From Gracilariopsis chorda (lineage: Eukaryota > Rhodophyta > Florideophyceae > Gracilariales > Gracilariaceae): a DNA stretch of 64,000 nt. A program made the position numbers and the translations under genes. The first letter of the stretch is position 1, and each line of letters starts with the position of its first letter. A model generated the notes under the pieces. It saw nothing but the letters and a program-made list of their open reading frames with translations, did not search any database and was not told where the DNA came from. Of the stretch, positions 46,601-56,800 are shown piece by piece. The stretch is from the NCBI GenBank assembly GCA_003194525.1, contig NBIV01000014.1, forward strand, positions 186,001-250,000, written 5' to 3'.

Positions 46601-49600
46601 TTGTGGAGATTGCAGCGTCACATATCCGCCTTAGAGAGAAAAACAGTTCATTAGTCAAGTTCCTGGAGGTTCTATCTCGGCCTGCCTTATCTGCGGTTCT
46701 TTCGGAAGACAACGCTCAGACTGCGGAATTCAAAGCTCGCCTACACCAACTCAGTCAACTATATGCGCCAGAGTACTCGGATATTGCATTGCGGGCTCGC
46801 ATTATGGTGGCTGACCTTCGACGCCCCCATTTTCATCATCGAAAGACATCAGTTGAAAGCATGTTAGAAACGATTGTGCGAGCGCCTCACGATAGAGGAG
46901 AAGAGGAAATTCAGCAAATGGTTCGATTAGGTGATTCGATATTAGATGTTCTGGTATCATTTGTTTTGCCTTTCGATAGGTCTGTTATCTCGCCTGCCAT
47001 ACGAAGTGCGGCGACCCAAGTATATTTGCGCAGGTCGTACAGGGCATATGATGTAACTGATCTCAGAGTATTTTGCTCGGAGAGTGGTTCAACAAATGCA
47101 ACCTTAGCAGCAAAATGGAGGTTTCGCTTTCTGAAAAGAGACGATAGTGGACCTGCACTTGTGTCGATGAACGGAGTGAAGAAACCTCGAGCACCGATAT
47201 CTCGAGGGATTGTGTCCTTTGACTCTGCTGATAATCTTTCTCAGGCTTCTGGTGGTGCGTCAACACAATTCGACGACGAGCCGTATCGTGACGGGAGACT
47301 GGCTGCTTTTGAGAGTTGGTCTTCTATGGAAAATGAATTTGACTCGATCCTGGAGTCATATGCCAGCGAACTGTCATCTTCTATTGTGAGAGATGTAAAC
47401 GTTTTGACCGTTTTGCTTAGATGGGATTCGGGCGCACCTCCCGTCACACCGGGAAACAGTCAACCAGAACAGCCTGGTACGGGAAATACAAGAGACAATT
47501 TTGATGCAGATAAGGATCCTTTCCGGACGGAAAACCTAGTTAGCAAGTCAATATCTGCCTTTTGCAAGGGCAAGGCTTCCAGAATGGAGCTAGCAAAGAA
47601 ATCTGGGATTAAGTCTGTGACCTTCATTGTCATTCCAGGGCTGGCCAGTGAATCGGTGACATACCCAGGATTCTATACTTTTAGAGTTCGTAACGAATTT
47701 GAAGAGGATCCAATCTATCGTCACATTGACCCACCAATGGCATTTCAACTGGAACTATCTCGTTTATCGAATTTCACGATATCGAGGTTCGGGTATCCGA
47801 ATCGCTCCATACATGTGTTTTTCGCACAGGACAAGTCCACAACTCGAATGAAGAAGAGAGCAGAATTAGTGTCGTCAACCAAGAAGCCACCACTTGGGGA
47901 TGTACCAGGCCGCGAGCAGATCAGAATAGGAGATAAATCGCAGGCCTCTCGTCAGGCAAGTCGGTCAGGTAGACCGCTTGAGGGTTCTGCCAAAAGTACG
48001 AATGTGGCAAGCAGCCGTGATAGAAAGAAACATGACACTCGCTTCACGCGAGACATAGATGCTCGTTTCTTCGTGAGAGCTGTCATACGACAAGCAGATG
48101 TTTTTTCAAACCCCAATAACGGTGCAGTTGTATCCATGCCAGAAGCGGAGCGGACTTTTATGGAGGCCTTGGATGCTGTGGAAATGGCAAACTGTGATAG
48201 ACGTTTTCGACGCACAGACTTCAACCACATTTTCTTGAATGTTGTACCAGCTTTAGAGATCGAAATTGAAGATGTCGAGGCAATCTGCAGACGAATGTTC
48301 CAACGTTATGCGGCGCGTCTTTGGAGTTTGCGGGTTTTCGCGGTCGAAATCAAAGTCCCAGCACTCGTTGCCGCAAAGAACATGTCGAACACGATTATTC
48401 CCTTGCGATTCATTCTGTTTAATCCAACCGGCCACATGCTTCGCGTTGAGAGTTATGTGGAAACCGTTGATCCGAATACCGGAGAGGAGCGCTTTGTTAC
48501 GGTTTCGAATGACAGTCCAGGGTCACTCCATGGATCCCTTGTGTCGGAACCATACCCAGTTATGGACCGCATTCAGAGACGAAGGGTAGTTGCCCAAGCC
48601 ATGGAAACCACATATGTCTATGACTTTTTGCATATTTTCACCAAACAGCTTCATCAAATATGGAGAAGGTACTCCGAAGATAGGCTTCTCGGGGGCTTTC
48701 ATCGTCATAAGATGCCTTCAGAATTGATTGAGTCCAAGGAGCTCATTTTAGCGGTTGGTTCAACGTCAATGCACGACGCAGAACTTGCTGAGACGAGTAG
48801 GAAACCTGGCCTGAATGACATTGGGATGGTAGCGTGGTCCTGTCTATTGAGAACACCGGAATATCCCAATGGTCGTCAGATAATCATTATTGCAAATGAC
48901 ATCACTTTCCGAAGTGGTTCTTTCGGACCGGAGGAGGATGCTTTGTTCTGTGCCGCGTCAAGGATGGCCAGAGAACGTGGACTTCCCCGCATTTATCTTG
49001 CCGCAAATTCCGGTGCGAGGATCGGCGTGGCAGATGAAGTTAGGGAACGACTTCAAGTAGACTGGATAGATCCCTCGGCTCCCACAAAAGGCTTCAGATG
49101 CCTGGCTATTAAAAACTCTGATGTTGAGGATATTGGATACGGACTGAAAACGGGGAAGAAGATTGGTGCTAATATGCATGAACTAACTGATATCATCGGC
49201 GCAGAGCATGGGATTGGTGTGGAGAACTTAATGGGGTCTGGTCTTATCGCTGGGGAGACTTCTCGAGCTTACGAAGAAACGTTCACTCTCAGCTATGTTT
49301 CATCGCGTTCCGTAGGAATTGGCGCATACCTAGTTCGGCTTGGCCAACGAGTGATCCAGAAAAAGTCAGCGGCCCCGATAATTCTAACCGGATACTCTGC
49401 GCTTAACAAGGTGCTAGGCCATGGAGTATACATCAGCAATGAGCAGCTCGGTGGAACCAAAGTAATGCACCCGAACGGTATCACGCACACCGTGGTTGAC
49501 GATGACGTTCAAGGCGTTGGAGCTGTTTTGAGATGGTTGAGTTATATTCCGAAGACACGCGGTGAAAAGCTACCAATTGTTGAATCAAGAGATCCGGTTA

Positions 49601-51054
49601 CTCGAGCGATCTCTGCCCGACCACCGCCCAATGGACAAGCATATGACCCTAGATGCAGCTTGGTTGCTGGTGAGATGGACAGCAGCGGTGACCAAAGACG
49701 CTTTTTGGGAGGTTTGTTCGACAAAGATTCATGGGAAGAATATCTTGACGGTTGGGCAAAAACAGTGATTGTTGGTCGTGCTCGTCTCGGTGGCGTTCCC
49801 GCGGGTGTCGTGACTGTTGAAACACGCTCTGTGGAAAGAGTTACACCTGCAGATCCTGCCTCTCCTGATACAAGAGAGAGTTTGGTTACTCAGGCGGGAC
49901 AAGTGTGGTATCCAGATTCTGCAGCAAAGACTGCTCAAGCCATCAAGGATTTTGACCGCGAGGGTCTGCCTCTCTTCATTCTGGCAAACTGGCGTGGATT
50001 TTCCGGTGGCATGCGTGATATGTTTGATGAGATTCTTAAGTCGGGCTCTTTGATTGTGGATGCTCTACGGTGTTACAAGCAACCTGTATTTGTCTACATT
50101 CCTCCTGGCGGAGAGCTCAGAGGAGGGGCGTGGGTCGTTTTGGACACTCTTATAAACCCAGAGATGATTGAAATGTATGCTGACCCAACATCCCGTGGAG
50201 GAGTTTTGGAGCCAGAAGGGACAGTTGACGTGAAGTATCGACGTCGACATTTAATCAAAACAATGCACCAGCTGGACCCTAAACTACAAGAACTCGATGA
50301 GGAATTGAATGGGGCTAATCAGGCTGGTGCGATATTGAGTGATGAAAGAAAGCAGTCAATTCACGAGGCAATCTATGCTCGTGAAGTTGAGATTCTGCCA
50401 ATGTACAAGAACGTCGCCACATCTTTCTGTGACCTTCATGATAAACCTGGCCGTCTTCTCGCGAAGGGTGCTATCAGAAGTATAATCGATTGGCAGGAGG
50501 CCCGTTCTTTCTTTTATTGGCGATTGCAGCGACGGTTGGCCGAAGAAAGGGTGAGAAGTAAGGTTCGGGAAGCAGACCCCAATATGACGAGTGATAAGAT
50601 CAAATGCTTATTAAGAAAATGGGCAGCTGATTTCCGCATAGAAGCAGGAGTAAGCCACCACGGAGCTCCGAATGGTGTACTGGATGATGGGTCAGAAAAC
50701 CCGACAGAACCACGGTCGTTTGAAGATGACGACAGTTGGGTTTTCCACTGGCTTGAAGTTGAGGAAGATGCGATCCAAAGACGAATCGAGAAGATTAGAA
50801 CTTCAAGGATTGCCGCTGATGTCAACCAATGCTCGAAAGGGTCGAAAGAAGGATTCGTTGATGGTATTGAAGCCGCTCTCCGCAGTTGCAAGACAAATTC
50901 TGAAAGAGCTGAATTGATTGCTGCTATTCAAGAAAAGATTAGCTTGGTAAACTCAACTAGATCTCATTCGCTCTCTTCGTTTGGGATATTCAGCAAGCTG
51001 GGAAAATTGGGATGGGATAGGGAAGGTGAAAACAAGGTTGGTGAACCTCGGTAG
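43663..51054 (+). CDS. ACC1: Multidomain (homomeric) acetyl-CoA carboxylase
   Basis: 2,463 residues from the ATG at 43663 to TAG, in one uninterrupted frame. It makes malonyl-CoA from acetyl-CoA, bicarbonate and ATP for fatty acid synthesis and elongation. Biotin carboxylase comes first: KILIANNGIAAVKAIRS (about 32), ATP-grasp loop EGGGGKGIR (220-228), QRRHQKIIEE (about 287) and ELNPRLQVEHPVTEW (about 347). The biotin carrier site is EVMKMYL with K732. A large central domain spans about 800-1,650. Carboxyltransferase follows, with ANSGARIGVADE (about 1,780), NWRGFSGGMRDM (about 2,110) and PPGGELRGGAWV (about 2,145). The length fits the eukaryotic cytosolic form (2,200-2,500). No transit peptide is evident, since the ATG lies about 30 residues before the carboxylase fold. 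A GTG five codons upstream is in frame but not a likely start. Confidence 0.97.
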   Translation: MTTSVISPQLDPETTSLQNYVKQLGGKRVIRKILIANNGIAAVKAIRSIRRWCYETFGNERTIEFVSMATPEDVAANAEYVRMADMWTSVPGGSNNHNFANVELICDLAYRFACDAVWAGWGHASENPNLPARLSEMGITFLGPNPKSMHALGDKIASTIIAQSAGVPTVAWSGRGLLVNYKAQGGVPVDVYQKACVLSAEHAKKVAEECGYPIVVKASEGGGGKGIRVVFEEAAICTAYRQVASEVPGSPIFLMRLVQNARHLEVQIVADEYGDAIALYGRDCSVQRRHQKIIEEGPVVAAPPNVWKGLEKAAVALAKEVGYVGAGTVEYLYKGDKTGGEFYFLELNPRLQVEHPVTEWITGVNLPALQLHIGMGIPMKNVATIRKFLRLPDGPLCDDPVTSPIALMSSPARQASAVQISDVSSSDHPEPLALSPMPPHGHVIACRVTAENPDEGFQPTSGAIQELTFRNTPNVWGYFSVGASGGVHEFADSQFGHLFAWGENRESSRRSLVLALKELSIRGDIRTTVEYLIKLLEMQSFRENQISTSWLDSLIAEKVAAEKPPTDLAVIIGAVCRAHMMFSERAELFTLCLERGQLPPLDHGLVDFPVQLIYDNVKYCFVVTRADVSAFRVRLADDERTSESARSVLAELRTLADGAKLVVMNGRSHVCYLREEPAGLRLSIDGKTCLFPKEYDPTRLTSSVSGKLVRYLVQNEERVTVGQPYVELEVMKMYLTLTAPESGKITITNTEGTSVEIGEVIATLELDDPSKVRRSEKFTGNLPDFNDPQAVGLKPHQQFSASEKELKLLLRGFDAKRSAIVDYVNTIDDVRVCSGEIRETLSFLSGRISTDIQKTIESELNALLTTVGVKNGNDFERGEKFRGCFSNSSSTEVKQKWIKQSKAVSSSIARILALCRDVPAASELIETASKYSSGSVLGSSIAGVLDEYLKIEKTFARRTGGSADALFALRDGNKKDLSSIVEIAASHIRLREKNSSLVKFLEVLSRPALSAVLSEDNAQTAEFKARLHQLSQLYAPEYSDIALRARIMVADLRRPHFHHRKTSVESMLETIVRAPHDRGEEEIQQMVRLGDSILDVLVSFVLPFDRSVISPAIRSAATQVYLRRSYRAYDVTDLRVFCSESGSTNATLAAKWRFRFLKRDDSGPALVSMNGVKKPRAPISRGIVSFDSADNLSQASGGASTQFDDEPYRDGRLAAFESWSSMENEFDSILESYASELSSSIVRDVNVLTVLLRWDSGAPPVTPGNSQPEQPGTGNTRDNFDADKDPFRTENLVSKSISAFCKGKASRMELAKKSGIKSVTFIVIPGLASESVTYPGFYTFRVRNEFEEDPIYRHIDPPMAFQLELSRLSNFTISRFGYPNRSIHVFFAQDKSTTRMKKRAELVSSTKKPPLGDVPGREQIRIGDKSQASRQASRSGRPLEGSAKSTNVASSRDRKKHDTRFTRDIDARFFVRAVIRQADVFSNPNNGAVVSMPEAERTFMEALDAVEMANCDRRFRRTDFNHIFLNVVPALEIEIEDVEAICRRMFQRYAARLWSLRVFAVEIKVPALVAAKNMSNTIIPLRFILFNPTGHMLRVESYVETVDPNTGEERFVTVSNDSPGSLHGSLVSEPYPVMDRIQRRRVVAQAMETTYVYDFLHIFTKQLHQIWRRYSEDRLLGGFHRHKMPSELIESKELILAVGSTSMHDAELAETSRKPGLNDIGMVAWSCLLRTPEYPNGRQIIIIANDITFRSGSFGPEEDALFCAASRMARERGLPRIYLAANSGARIGVADEVRERLQVDWIDPSAPTKGFRCLAIKNSDVEDIGYGLKTGKKIGANMHELTDIIGAEHGIGVENLMGSGLIAGETSRAYEETFTLSYVSSRSVGIGAYLVRLGQRVIQKKSAAPIILTGYSALNKVLGHGVYISNEQLGGTKVMHPNGITHTVVDDDVQGVGAVLRWLSYIPKTRGEKLPIVESRDPVTRAISARPPPNGQAYDPRCSLVAGEMDSSGDQRRFLGGLFDKDSWEEYLDGWAKTVIVGRARLGGVPAGVVTVETRSVERVTPADPASPDTRESLVTQAGQVWYPDSAAKTAQAIKDFDREGLPLFILANWRGFSGGMRDMFDEILKSGSLIVDALRCYKQPVFVYIPPGGELRGGAWVVLDTLINPEMIEMYADPTSRGGVLEPEGTVDVKYRRRHLIKTMHQLDPKLQELDEELNGANQAGAILSDERKQSIHEAIYAREVEILPMYKNVATSFCDLHDKPGRLLAKGAIRSIIDWQEARSFFYWRLQRRLAEERVRSKVREADPNMTSDKIKCLLRKWAADFRIEAGVSHHGAPNGVLDDGSENPTEPRSFEDDDSWVFHWLEVEEDAIQRRIEKIRTSRIAADVNQCSKGSKEGFVDGIEAALRSCKTNSERAELIAAIQEKISLVNSTRSHSLSSFGIFSKLGKLGWDREGENKVGEPR

Positions 51055-52172
51055 CCTGTTTATCTCAACAGTGTTTCCCCATATTCAGTGGAATGTGATG
51101 AAGTCTGCCGTAGATTTGCGGCGAAGGTCACCATCATTGAATTCACAAGAGCATCGTTCGTGGCTAGTGTTTTCCAAGACAGATGTAGACGTAGAAACGT
51201 AACTTAACCCAGTTTTCCTTAGGATTGTGAAGTAGTTAAAGCGGTTTGAAATGTACGGAGCCGAAGCAGTCCACACATTTTAATCTCGTTGTTTCTGCTG
51301 CCCATCTCGCGAACTGGTCAACTGCAGTACGTCTGAACTTTCCTCCTGGTTTTATAACCTTCATTCCTTTTCTCATCACATCAGATATGTGCGGCGAAAA
51401 TCACAAAGCAAGAAAGAGAAATGCTTGTATGCATTTAGAATAAGGTTTGAAGTCTAATTATAGAGAAAAGTACTTTCTGTTTTATTGGTCTCTTCGCAAT
51501 CGCTGTCGCATATGACGCCGTCAACTTTTACTCACAGACGACCACAGCGTTGGGGCTAACGCTTTACCCTTTTCCTTTTCTACGTCTGGTATCCCACACG
51601 GATAACAGTGTACTGCTGAAGCTGACATGCTATGACACTTTTCTGTCAAAGTAACACTCTGGTAAGGGTTGTAAGTATAGGTACCGGAGACAAAAGGGTA
51701 AAGATAAAGGGTTAGCCTTCTACCCCTGTAAACCTCGATGCCTCTCTAACCTTGAGAATGAGCGCATCCGGAACATGGGAAGGCGACAGATCAGCGTTTT
51801 ACAACCACATCTTTCGAAGTTGTGACAATCTAAAATCCGACAATTCTCAGATTCAGAATGAAGTGATGGACAACTTGCTCAAGTCACCCATAGTTTGTAA
51901 GCCTTCACCAACATTCTTGCTCGCCGTTCCAGTGAGGGAAGGCCACTTCACCTCTTTCACGAGAACCATCGAAGTCAGTATCAGATAGACCATCATTTAT
52001 TTGTGGACAAAGACGTCAAGAATTCTTATCATTTTGCGGTTGTTGGTGAAGCTGCTTGGTTTACAGATACGAAACGGATTTCAAGCGAAATACTGATGCA
52101 GTGTTTGTAATTGTTCTGGCTCATTCATCTCAGCTTCAGACATTTTGTCGATCTCAAGCAGCGAATCAAAGA
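51055..52172. other. Intergenic region, carboxylase to ketosamine kinase
   Basis: No supported gene. Holds the carboxylase 3' UTR, a hairpin-like element (51553-51716, listed separately) and the kinase upstream region. The frame of the kinase is open from about 52056, but without an ATG before 52173. Confidence 0.5.
51553..51716. repeat. Possible small inverted-repeat element (MITE-like)
   Basis: Left arm GGCTAAC-G-CTTTACCCTTTT (about 51554-51573) and right arm whose complement reads GGCTAAC-cctttat-CTTTACCCTTTT (about 51692-51716) share blocks of 7 and 12 identical bases. The spacing of about 165 bp and position in an intergenic space fit a short non-coding DNA element. No clear target duplication. 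Confidence 0.4.
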
Positions 52173-53243
52173 ATGTTCACGAGAACTGAGCCTGTCAAGG
52201 CTACAAAGAGTATCAAGATAGGACATTGGCCTGCGTTTGCGCAAGGTTTTCCGCTACGCTCAGCGCATATCAGTACGAAACAACTGGGTTGGCACAAGCC
52301 GAAAAAGCATTCAATGCCCGTCAAGCCGCGTCCTCTTCTGACTGCAACCATTGCAACGGATGAGATATCTAGAGTAATAGCGAAGGATCTAAATCTGGGA
52401 AGCGTTACTTCCATGTCAAGGGCAGGGTCCTCTGGATGGGCTGTCATGCACAAAGCAACGACCGACAAAGGGAAGCGATTGTTCATAAAGGTCAGTAGAG
52501 AGGATGCAGAAATGTTTGAAGGTGAAAGAGAAGGCCTATACGCCATGTTTAAGACAAACACAATTCGTGTCCCGGAAGCCTATCACTGTGGCAGACTCAA
52601 TGGTGTTCAAGGGTCTTTCATCATAATGGAATCTCTGGATTTGCATGCGATATATAGTCAGGAACGACTTGGTGACCAACTGGGCAAAATGCATCTCGCA
52701 GAACCAGTTGTTGCTGAAGCTAAGCAAGGCAAGTTCGGATTTGTTGTTGATAACACATTAGGGGCAACGCCCCAACCAAACGGCTGGATGGATGACTGGG
52801 TTGAATTCTTTCGTGAACGGCGGCTTCGACATCAGCTTCTGCTCACTAATGACGCAAATTTGATAACCAAAGGCGATGAATTATGCTCTCGGTTGGATGA
52901 GTTGTTCGAAGATGTGAAAGGCACGATAAAGCCGAGCATATTACACGGAGATTTGTGGTCTGGCAATGTGAGTGGATTAGGTCGCACAGCAGAACCAGTG
53001 ATATTTGACCCTGCTTCATACTACGGACACCATGAAGCTGAGTTTGGGATGTCGTGGTGTATGGATCTGACTTCAGCTTTTTGGGGGGCCTATCGCAACC
53101 ACATCCCAGAGGCCGAAGGGTTCAAGAGACGTCTAAAACTTTATCAATTGTATCATTATCTGAACCACTTTAACTTGTTTGGTGGTGGGTACTATGGAAT
53201 GTCAGATCTGCTGCTTACACAACTCCTTAAGGGAATAAACTAG
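52173..53243 (+). CDS. Fructosamine/ketosamine-3-kinase
   Basis: 356 residues from the first in-frame ATG at 52173. Members phosphorylate sugar adducts (fructosamine, ribulosamine) on protein lysines so that the sugar falls off, i.e. protein deglycation. Seen here: a nucleotide-binding N-lobe (SRAGSSGWAVMHKA, then LFIKVSREDAEMFEGEREGL), a hinge with FIIMESLDL, the catalytic loop HGDLWSGN with D260, and the metal-binding IFDPASYYGHHEAEFGM. These match the FN3K family (about 290-310 residues). The extra 60 N-terminal residues are basic, Ser/Thr-rich and almost free of acidic residues, like a plastid or mitochondrial presequence; plant relatives are plastid proteins. The P-loop cysteine reported as a redox switch in plant FN3K is not present in this stretch. 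Intronless. Confidence 0.93.
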   Translation: MFTRTEPVKATKSIKIGHWPAFAQGFPLRSAHISTKQLGWHKPKKHSMPVKPRPLLTATIATDEISRVIAKDLNLGSVTSMSRAGSSGWAVMHKATTDKGKRLFIKVSREDAEMFEGEREGLYAMFKTNTIRVPEAYHCGRLNGVQGSFIIMESLDLHAIYSQERLGDQLGKMHLAEPVVAEAKQGKFGFVVDNTLGATPQPNGWMDDWVEFFRERRLRHQLLLTNDANLITKGDELCSRLDELFEDVKGTIKPSILHGDLWSGNVSGLGRTAEPVIFDPASYYGHHEAEFGMSWCMDLTSAFWGAYRNHIPEAEGFKRRLKLYQLYHYLNHFNLFGGGYYGMSDLLLTQLLKGIN

Positions 53244-53897
53244 GCAAGATGGCTAATCACAGTATGGTAGAGTGGAAACTACTGCTCTAGCCACGCACCG
53301 TTAGACGTGTGTATCAATTTGTTCGCTTTTCTCACGATCCATCCAGGGAGCAGACAAGACTTCGACCATTCAGTGGCTGAAGAAAGGCTTTCTCTGAGCC
53401 TTGGTAGCGAATAGTCCTTCGTTCTCTCAAGTGCTGTACTTGTGCCCAGTACTGTCCGAGAAGACCACATTTGGCACACACTGGCCGTAAGCCTACGACA
53501 ATTCTTTGTTCTTGCGATCTGGAACAGGGGCACCACTATATTCTGTTTAGTTAGTAATCTTCTTGCTATTGAATAACTACACGGAGGTTCATCTACTTGC
53601 ATCCGTTTTTAAGTACTGGAGCAGTACAAACCTTCGCCCCTTGCTAATGCAGCAATGCAGGGGCAGCTCACAAAGGGGTCCCTTGCCTATGCGATTGAGG
53701 CTTCTCGACGGCGTGGGATTCTGCAGTTGCAAAGCTCTAGCATCTCTTGAGCTGTTTCACAGCTGCTACCTATGCGATGCGCTTGATCTATAGCCAGGTT
53801 AAAGTTTCCTGCAGCGCCGGACGCAGCAACGGCCGGGCTTTGTTCCGCGAAATGTCCCGAACGATGTCAACTTTCCCTGGACAGCGATAGATCACGT
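53244..53897. other. Convergent intergenic region
   Basis: Space between the kinase (plus) and the large unknown gene (minus), both ending here. Only short frames without recognisable content. Presumably two 3' UTRs and terminators. Confidence 0.5.
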
Positions 53898-56800
53898 TCA
53901 ACAGGCTGTCTTGTTTATACGTTCCTTGGCACTGGATGATCTCAGCGCCATAGGTGCACGTTCAGACTTCTTTTGATTTAAATCATTTCTGTATCGCATA
54001 GCTTCACCATCGCGGGGCGTTACATCTGACTTTGCTCCAGTTCTACCCGTCTCCGCGTTCCGACCTCCCTCGGTGCTGAGACACATTTCACGAAAATGAG
54101 CATTATGGACCTCCTGATTAAGACCTGATGAAATAGAGGGGTTCTCCATTGACTGCCTTTCGCTATTCGATGCGTCGTGACCAATGAGTTTCACGCATTC
54201 GTTGTCACTCGCTTCAATCTCGTCACCATCCAAGTCGTCATCACTACTCTCTGGTAGCTTGATTGCGTCAAGCGACGACTGGAGACTCCCAGTGTGTACC
54301 AGCCGATCTAATGCATTCGTTGGACAAGATATTGTTGGTGTTGTTTTTTTCATTGCAGTTTTTCTCTTTCTTCTCTGGCCTGTGAATGCTTTTCCCCTTC
54401 GGAAGGCTGGGTGGTGCTGTAGCGCACCCGCTTTGTTAGCTGAGAGCTTTCTTCCAGCGGAAAGTTGTGAAAATTTCCGCTTGCTTTGCCTTCTAGAGGT
54501 GTCGTTGGAAGAGTTGAGCATCTTTCGCTTCCTCTTATGTTGAACAGTTCTGTCCGGGACTTTGCAACTCTGAAAGTTCAAATCTCGTGCTTTCCCACTG
54601 ACAGGTTCTGAGGGTGTTGAACCTTTAACAGTGTGCCCCGCCCTGATTACTGCGGATGTCACTTCTTTCTCGAAGTGCTCGAATACGTCACGTGCCCAAT
54701 ACTTTAGTTCTTCGTTTGGGGATGTTTGAGCCAAGTGTATTAGGACGGAGTCGAAAAAGCGTTCGAATACAATGTCGAAGAGGTCGGGCGAGTCAAAAAG
54801 CGATGAAGCTAGTTGCCCCATGACTTGAACACAGGATAAGATAGTGGTTGCCCTGTTCAACGTCTCTGGCTTCTTCTTTCGCTTCTTTGATGTTCTAGTA
54901 CCGGGGTCCAAGACTTTGGATACAAGCCACATCACCTGTTCCAAGGCTTCGATCATAACTTTCCACAATTTCCCGCCACTCAACCTTGTTTGTTCACTTT
55001 CGTTGGAGTAGAAGCACTTTTGGGCCGCCTGAATTGAATCGATTACGGTACCATGATCCTTTAAACGTCTTGTGGCAAAATCACGCAGCGATGCCCACTC
55101 TTGGCTTTGCCGAGAAACAGCCATAGTTATTCGCGAAAGACTTCTCATTGCCTCCTGCACCAGAGGGCTCGGTTTCTTGTCGGAGCAGTTGGACAGATCC
55201 ACTAATATACCTTCAAAACTTTGAACTTCCTGGTGCAGAGCATCTTCCCAGCAAGTGAGGGCTGGGTTATCTTCGTCTCTTACTGGACAATCGGTAGCAC
55301 TATCGATAGATTGTTCTTTCAGAGCATGCACACGGCAACCTTTTAATGGAGAATGTTTCTCATCCGTTTGCTTCTGTTCATTCTGGGGTGGGCTGTCTGA
55401 CTGCTCGAGGTGCGGATCACAAAAACCAGCAACGTCAGTGCTCGTGCTGTTTAACAAATCTTCTGTTTCATGTTTCCGTTTTCCGCATGATAGAAAGAAC
55501 TCTTTCTTTCCAATGCATTCACTTCTTTCGAGACGTCTCTGGCCGATATTATGTTTTGCGAATTCGCTTTGGGCTACACTGGCAGTCGGCATTCTTTTCG
55601 GGTAAACACAAGCAAGATTTGATATCAACAAGGTATTTGGTTGATCAAGCTTGCGTTCTCGTAACTCTGATTTGTCCATTTCTCCGCCATAGACTCCTGA
55701 GGCGCCTTCAGTGCCACTCCTTTGAATTGGATTCAACATCTTGCAAAGTTTATGTCCATTGTCTGAAACCTCTCTGAGACGCCTTCTCAGGGCGTTTTTA
55801 TCAGCAATATCTTGATCGGAACTTCCGGCACTCACACGTTTGTATCGAAATCCGTTTTTGGTGACAGTGGAAACTCTTATTGCGTTGGTGCGCAAGGAAT
55901 CACCATGTGTTATCTGCGCTGATGCGAGAGCAGGTCTCGGAGAGACTTGTGCAGTTTCGAAAACGCTTGTCGATAGTTCAACAGACCTCAGCCTCGCTTT
56001 TGGATTTACTCTCCCATCAACATGCCCAGCGAACGGCTTGGGGTGTCCATCTAAACGTCCTGTAGAAAGTTTGACGTTGTTTGAAAGATACCCGTTTTCA
56101 CCATGGTTTCTAGGCAGGTGTGAGGAATTGTCCTTGGCAGTCGCTACCGAGACTACTCGATTTTCGAGGCCAAGAACAGAGGGCGCTAAAGCTGGCTCAT
56201 TGAGAATCAATGTTCCTCTGTCAGACTTCACTTCAGGATCGGTCTGTATTGCTCGTCCGCCATTATACCAATTCATCCATTGATCATACGTCTTCGGAAC
56301 GTTTGAGTCACGTGGACGTGAGTGGCAACTGTGGTGATTTGGTAATCTGTGTAATGTAGCAACGTTCGTAGAGTACGGCACAATGAGAACTGAACGACAA
56401 GAAAGTGTGCGTTGCTTATGATCGACGCTTATTTCCGTAGCCACAGCAAGTGTGTGCATCTGTTTAAGATATCGTACAAAAGACGAAAATGACGAAACAT
56501 CATGCCCCGATCTTGGTCTTATCGTTCGCGGATGAGATCTCTTCGCGCTGAGAGCATTCTCGGAAACAAAAGGCTCTGAGTCCTTCAGATAATGCGAAAG
56601 AATGAATATGTTCGTAGCCCGTTTTCCTTTAGAAGAACTCTGTAAACTGTGTATTGTTACGGACGTGAGCAATTTGAGCTTCGTCGGGTGTTCATTAGGT
56701 TGTTCAAAAACGATCTGCGCATTGATTCGGGAGCCCTCGTTCTGCCAACACTCGTTTCGCGCCGATTCAAGTCTTTTCCGAAGACTAGTCGCAAGCATTT

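Noticed and set aside
46218-46712. Minus-strand frames inside the carboxylase gene
   Set aside because: Shadows of the well-supported coding strand.
53279-53793. Short frames on both strands between the kinase and the large unknown gene
   Set aside because: They overlap each other, have no recognisable content and fall in expected 3' UTRs.
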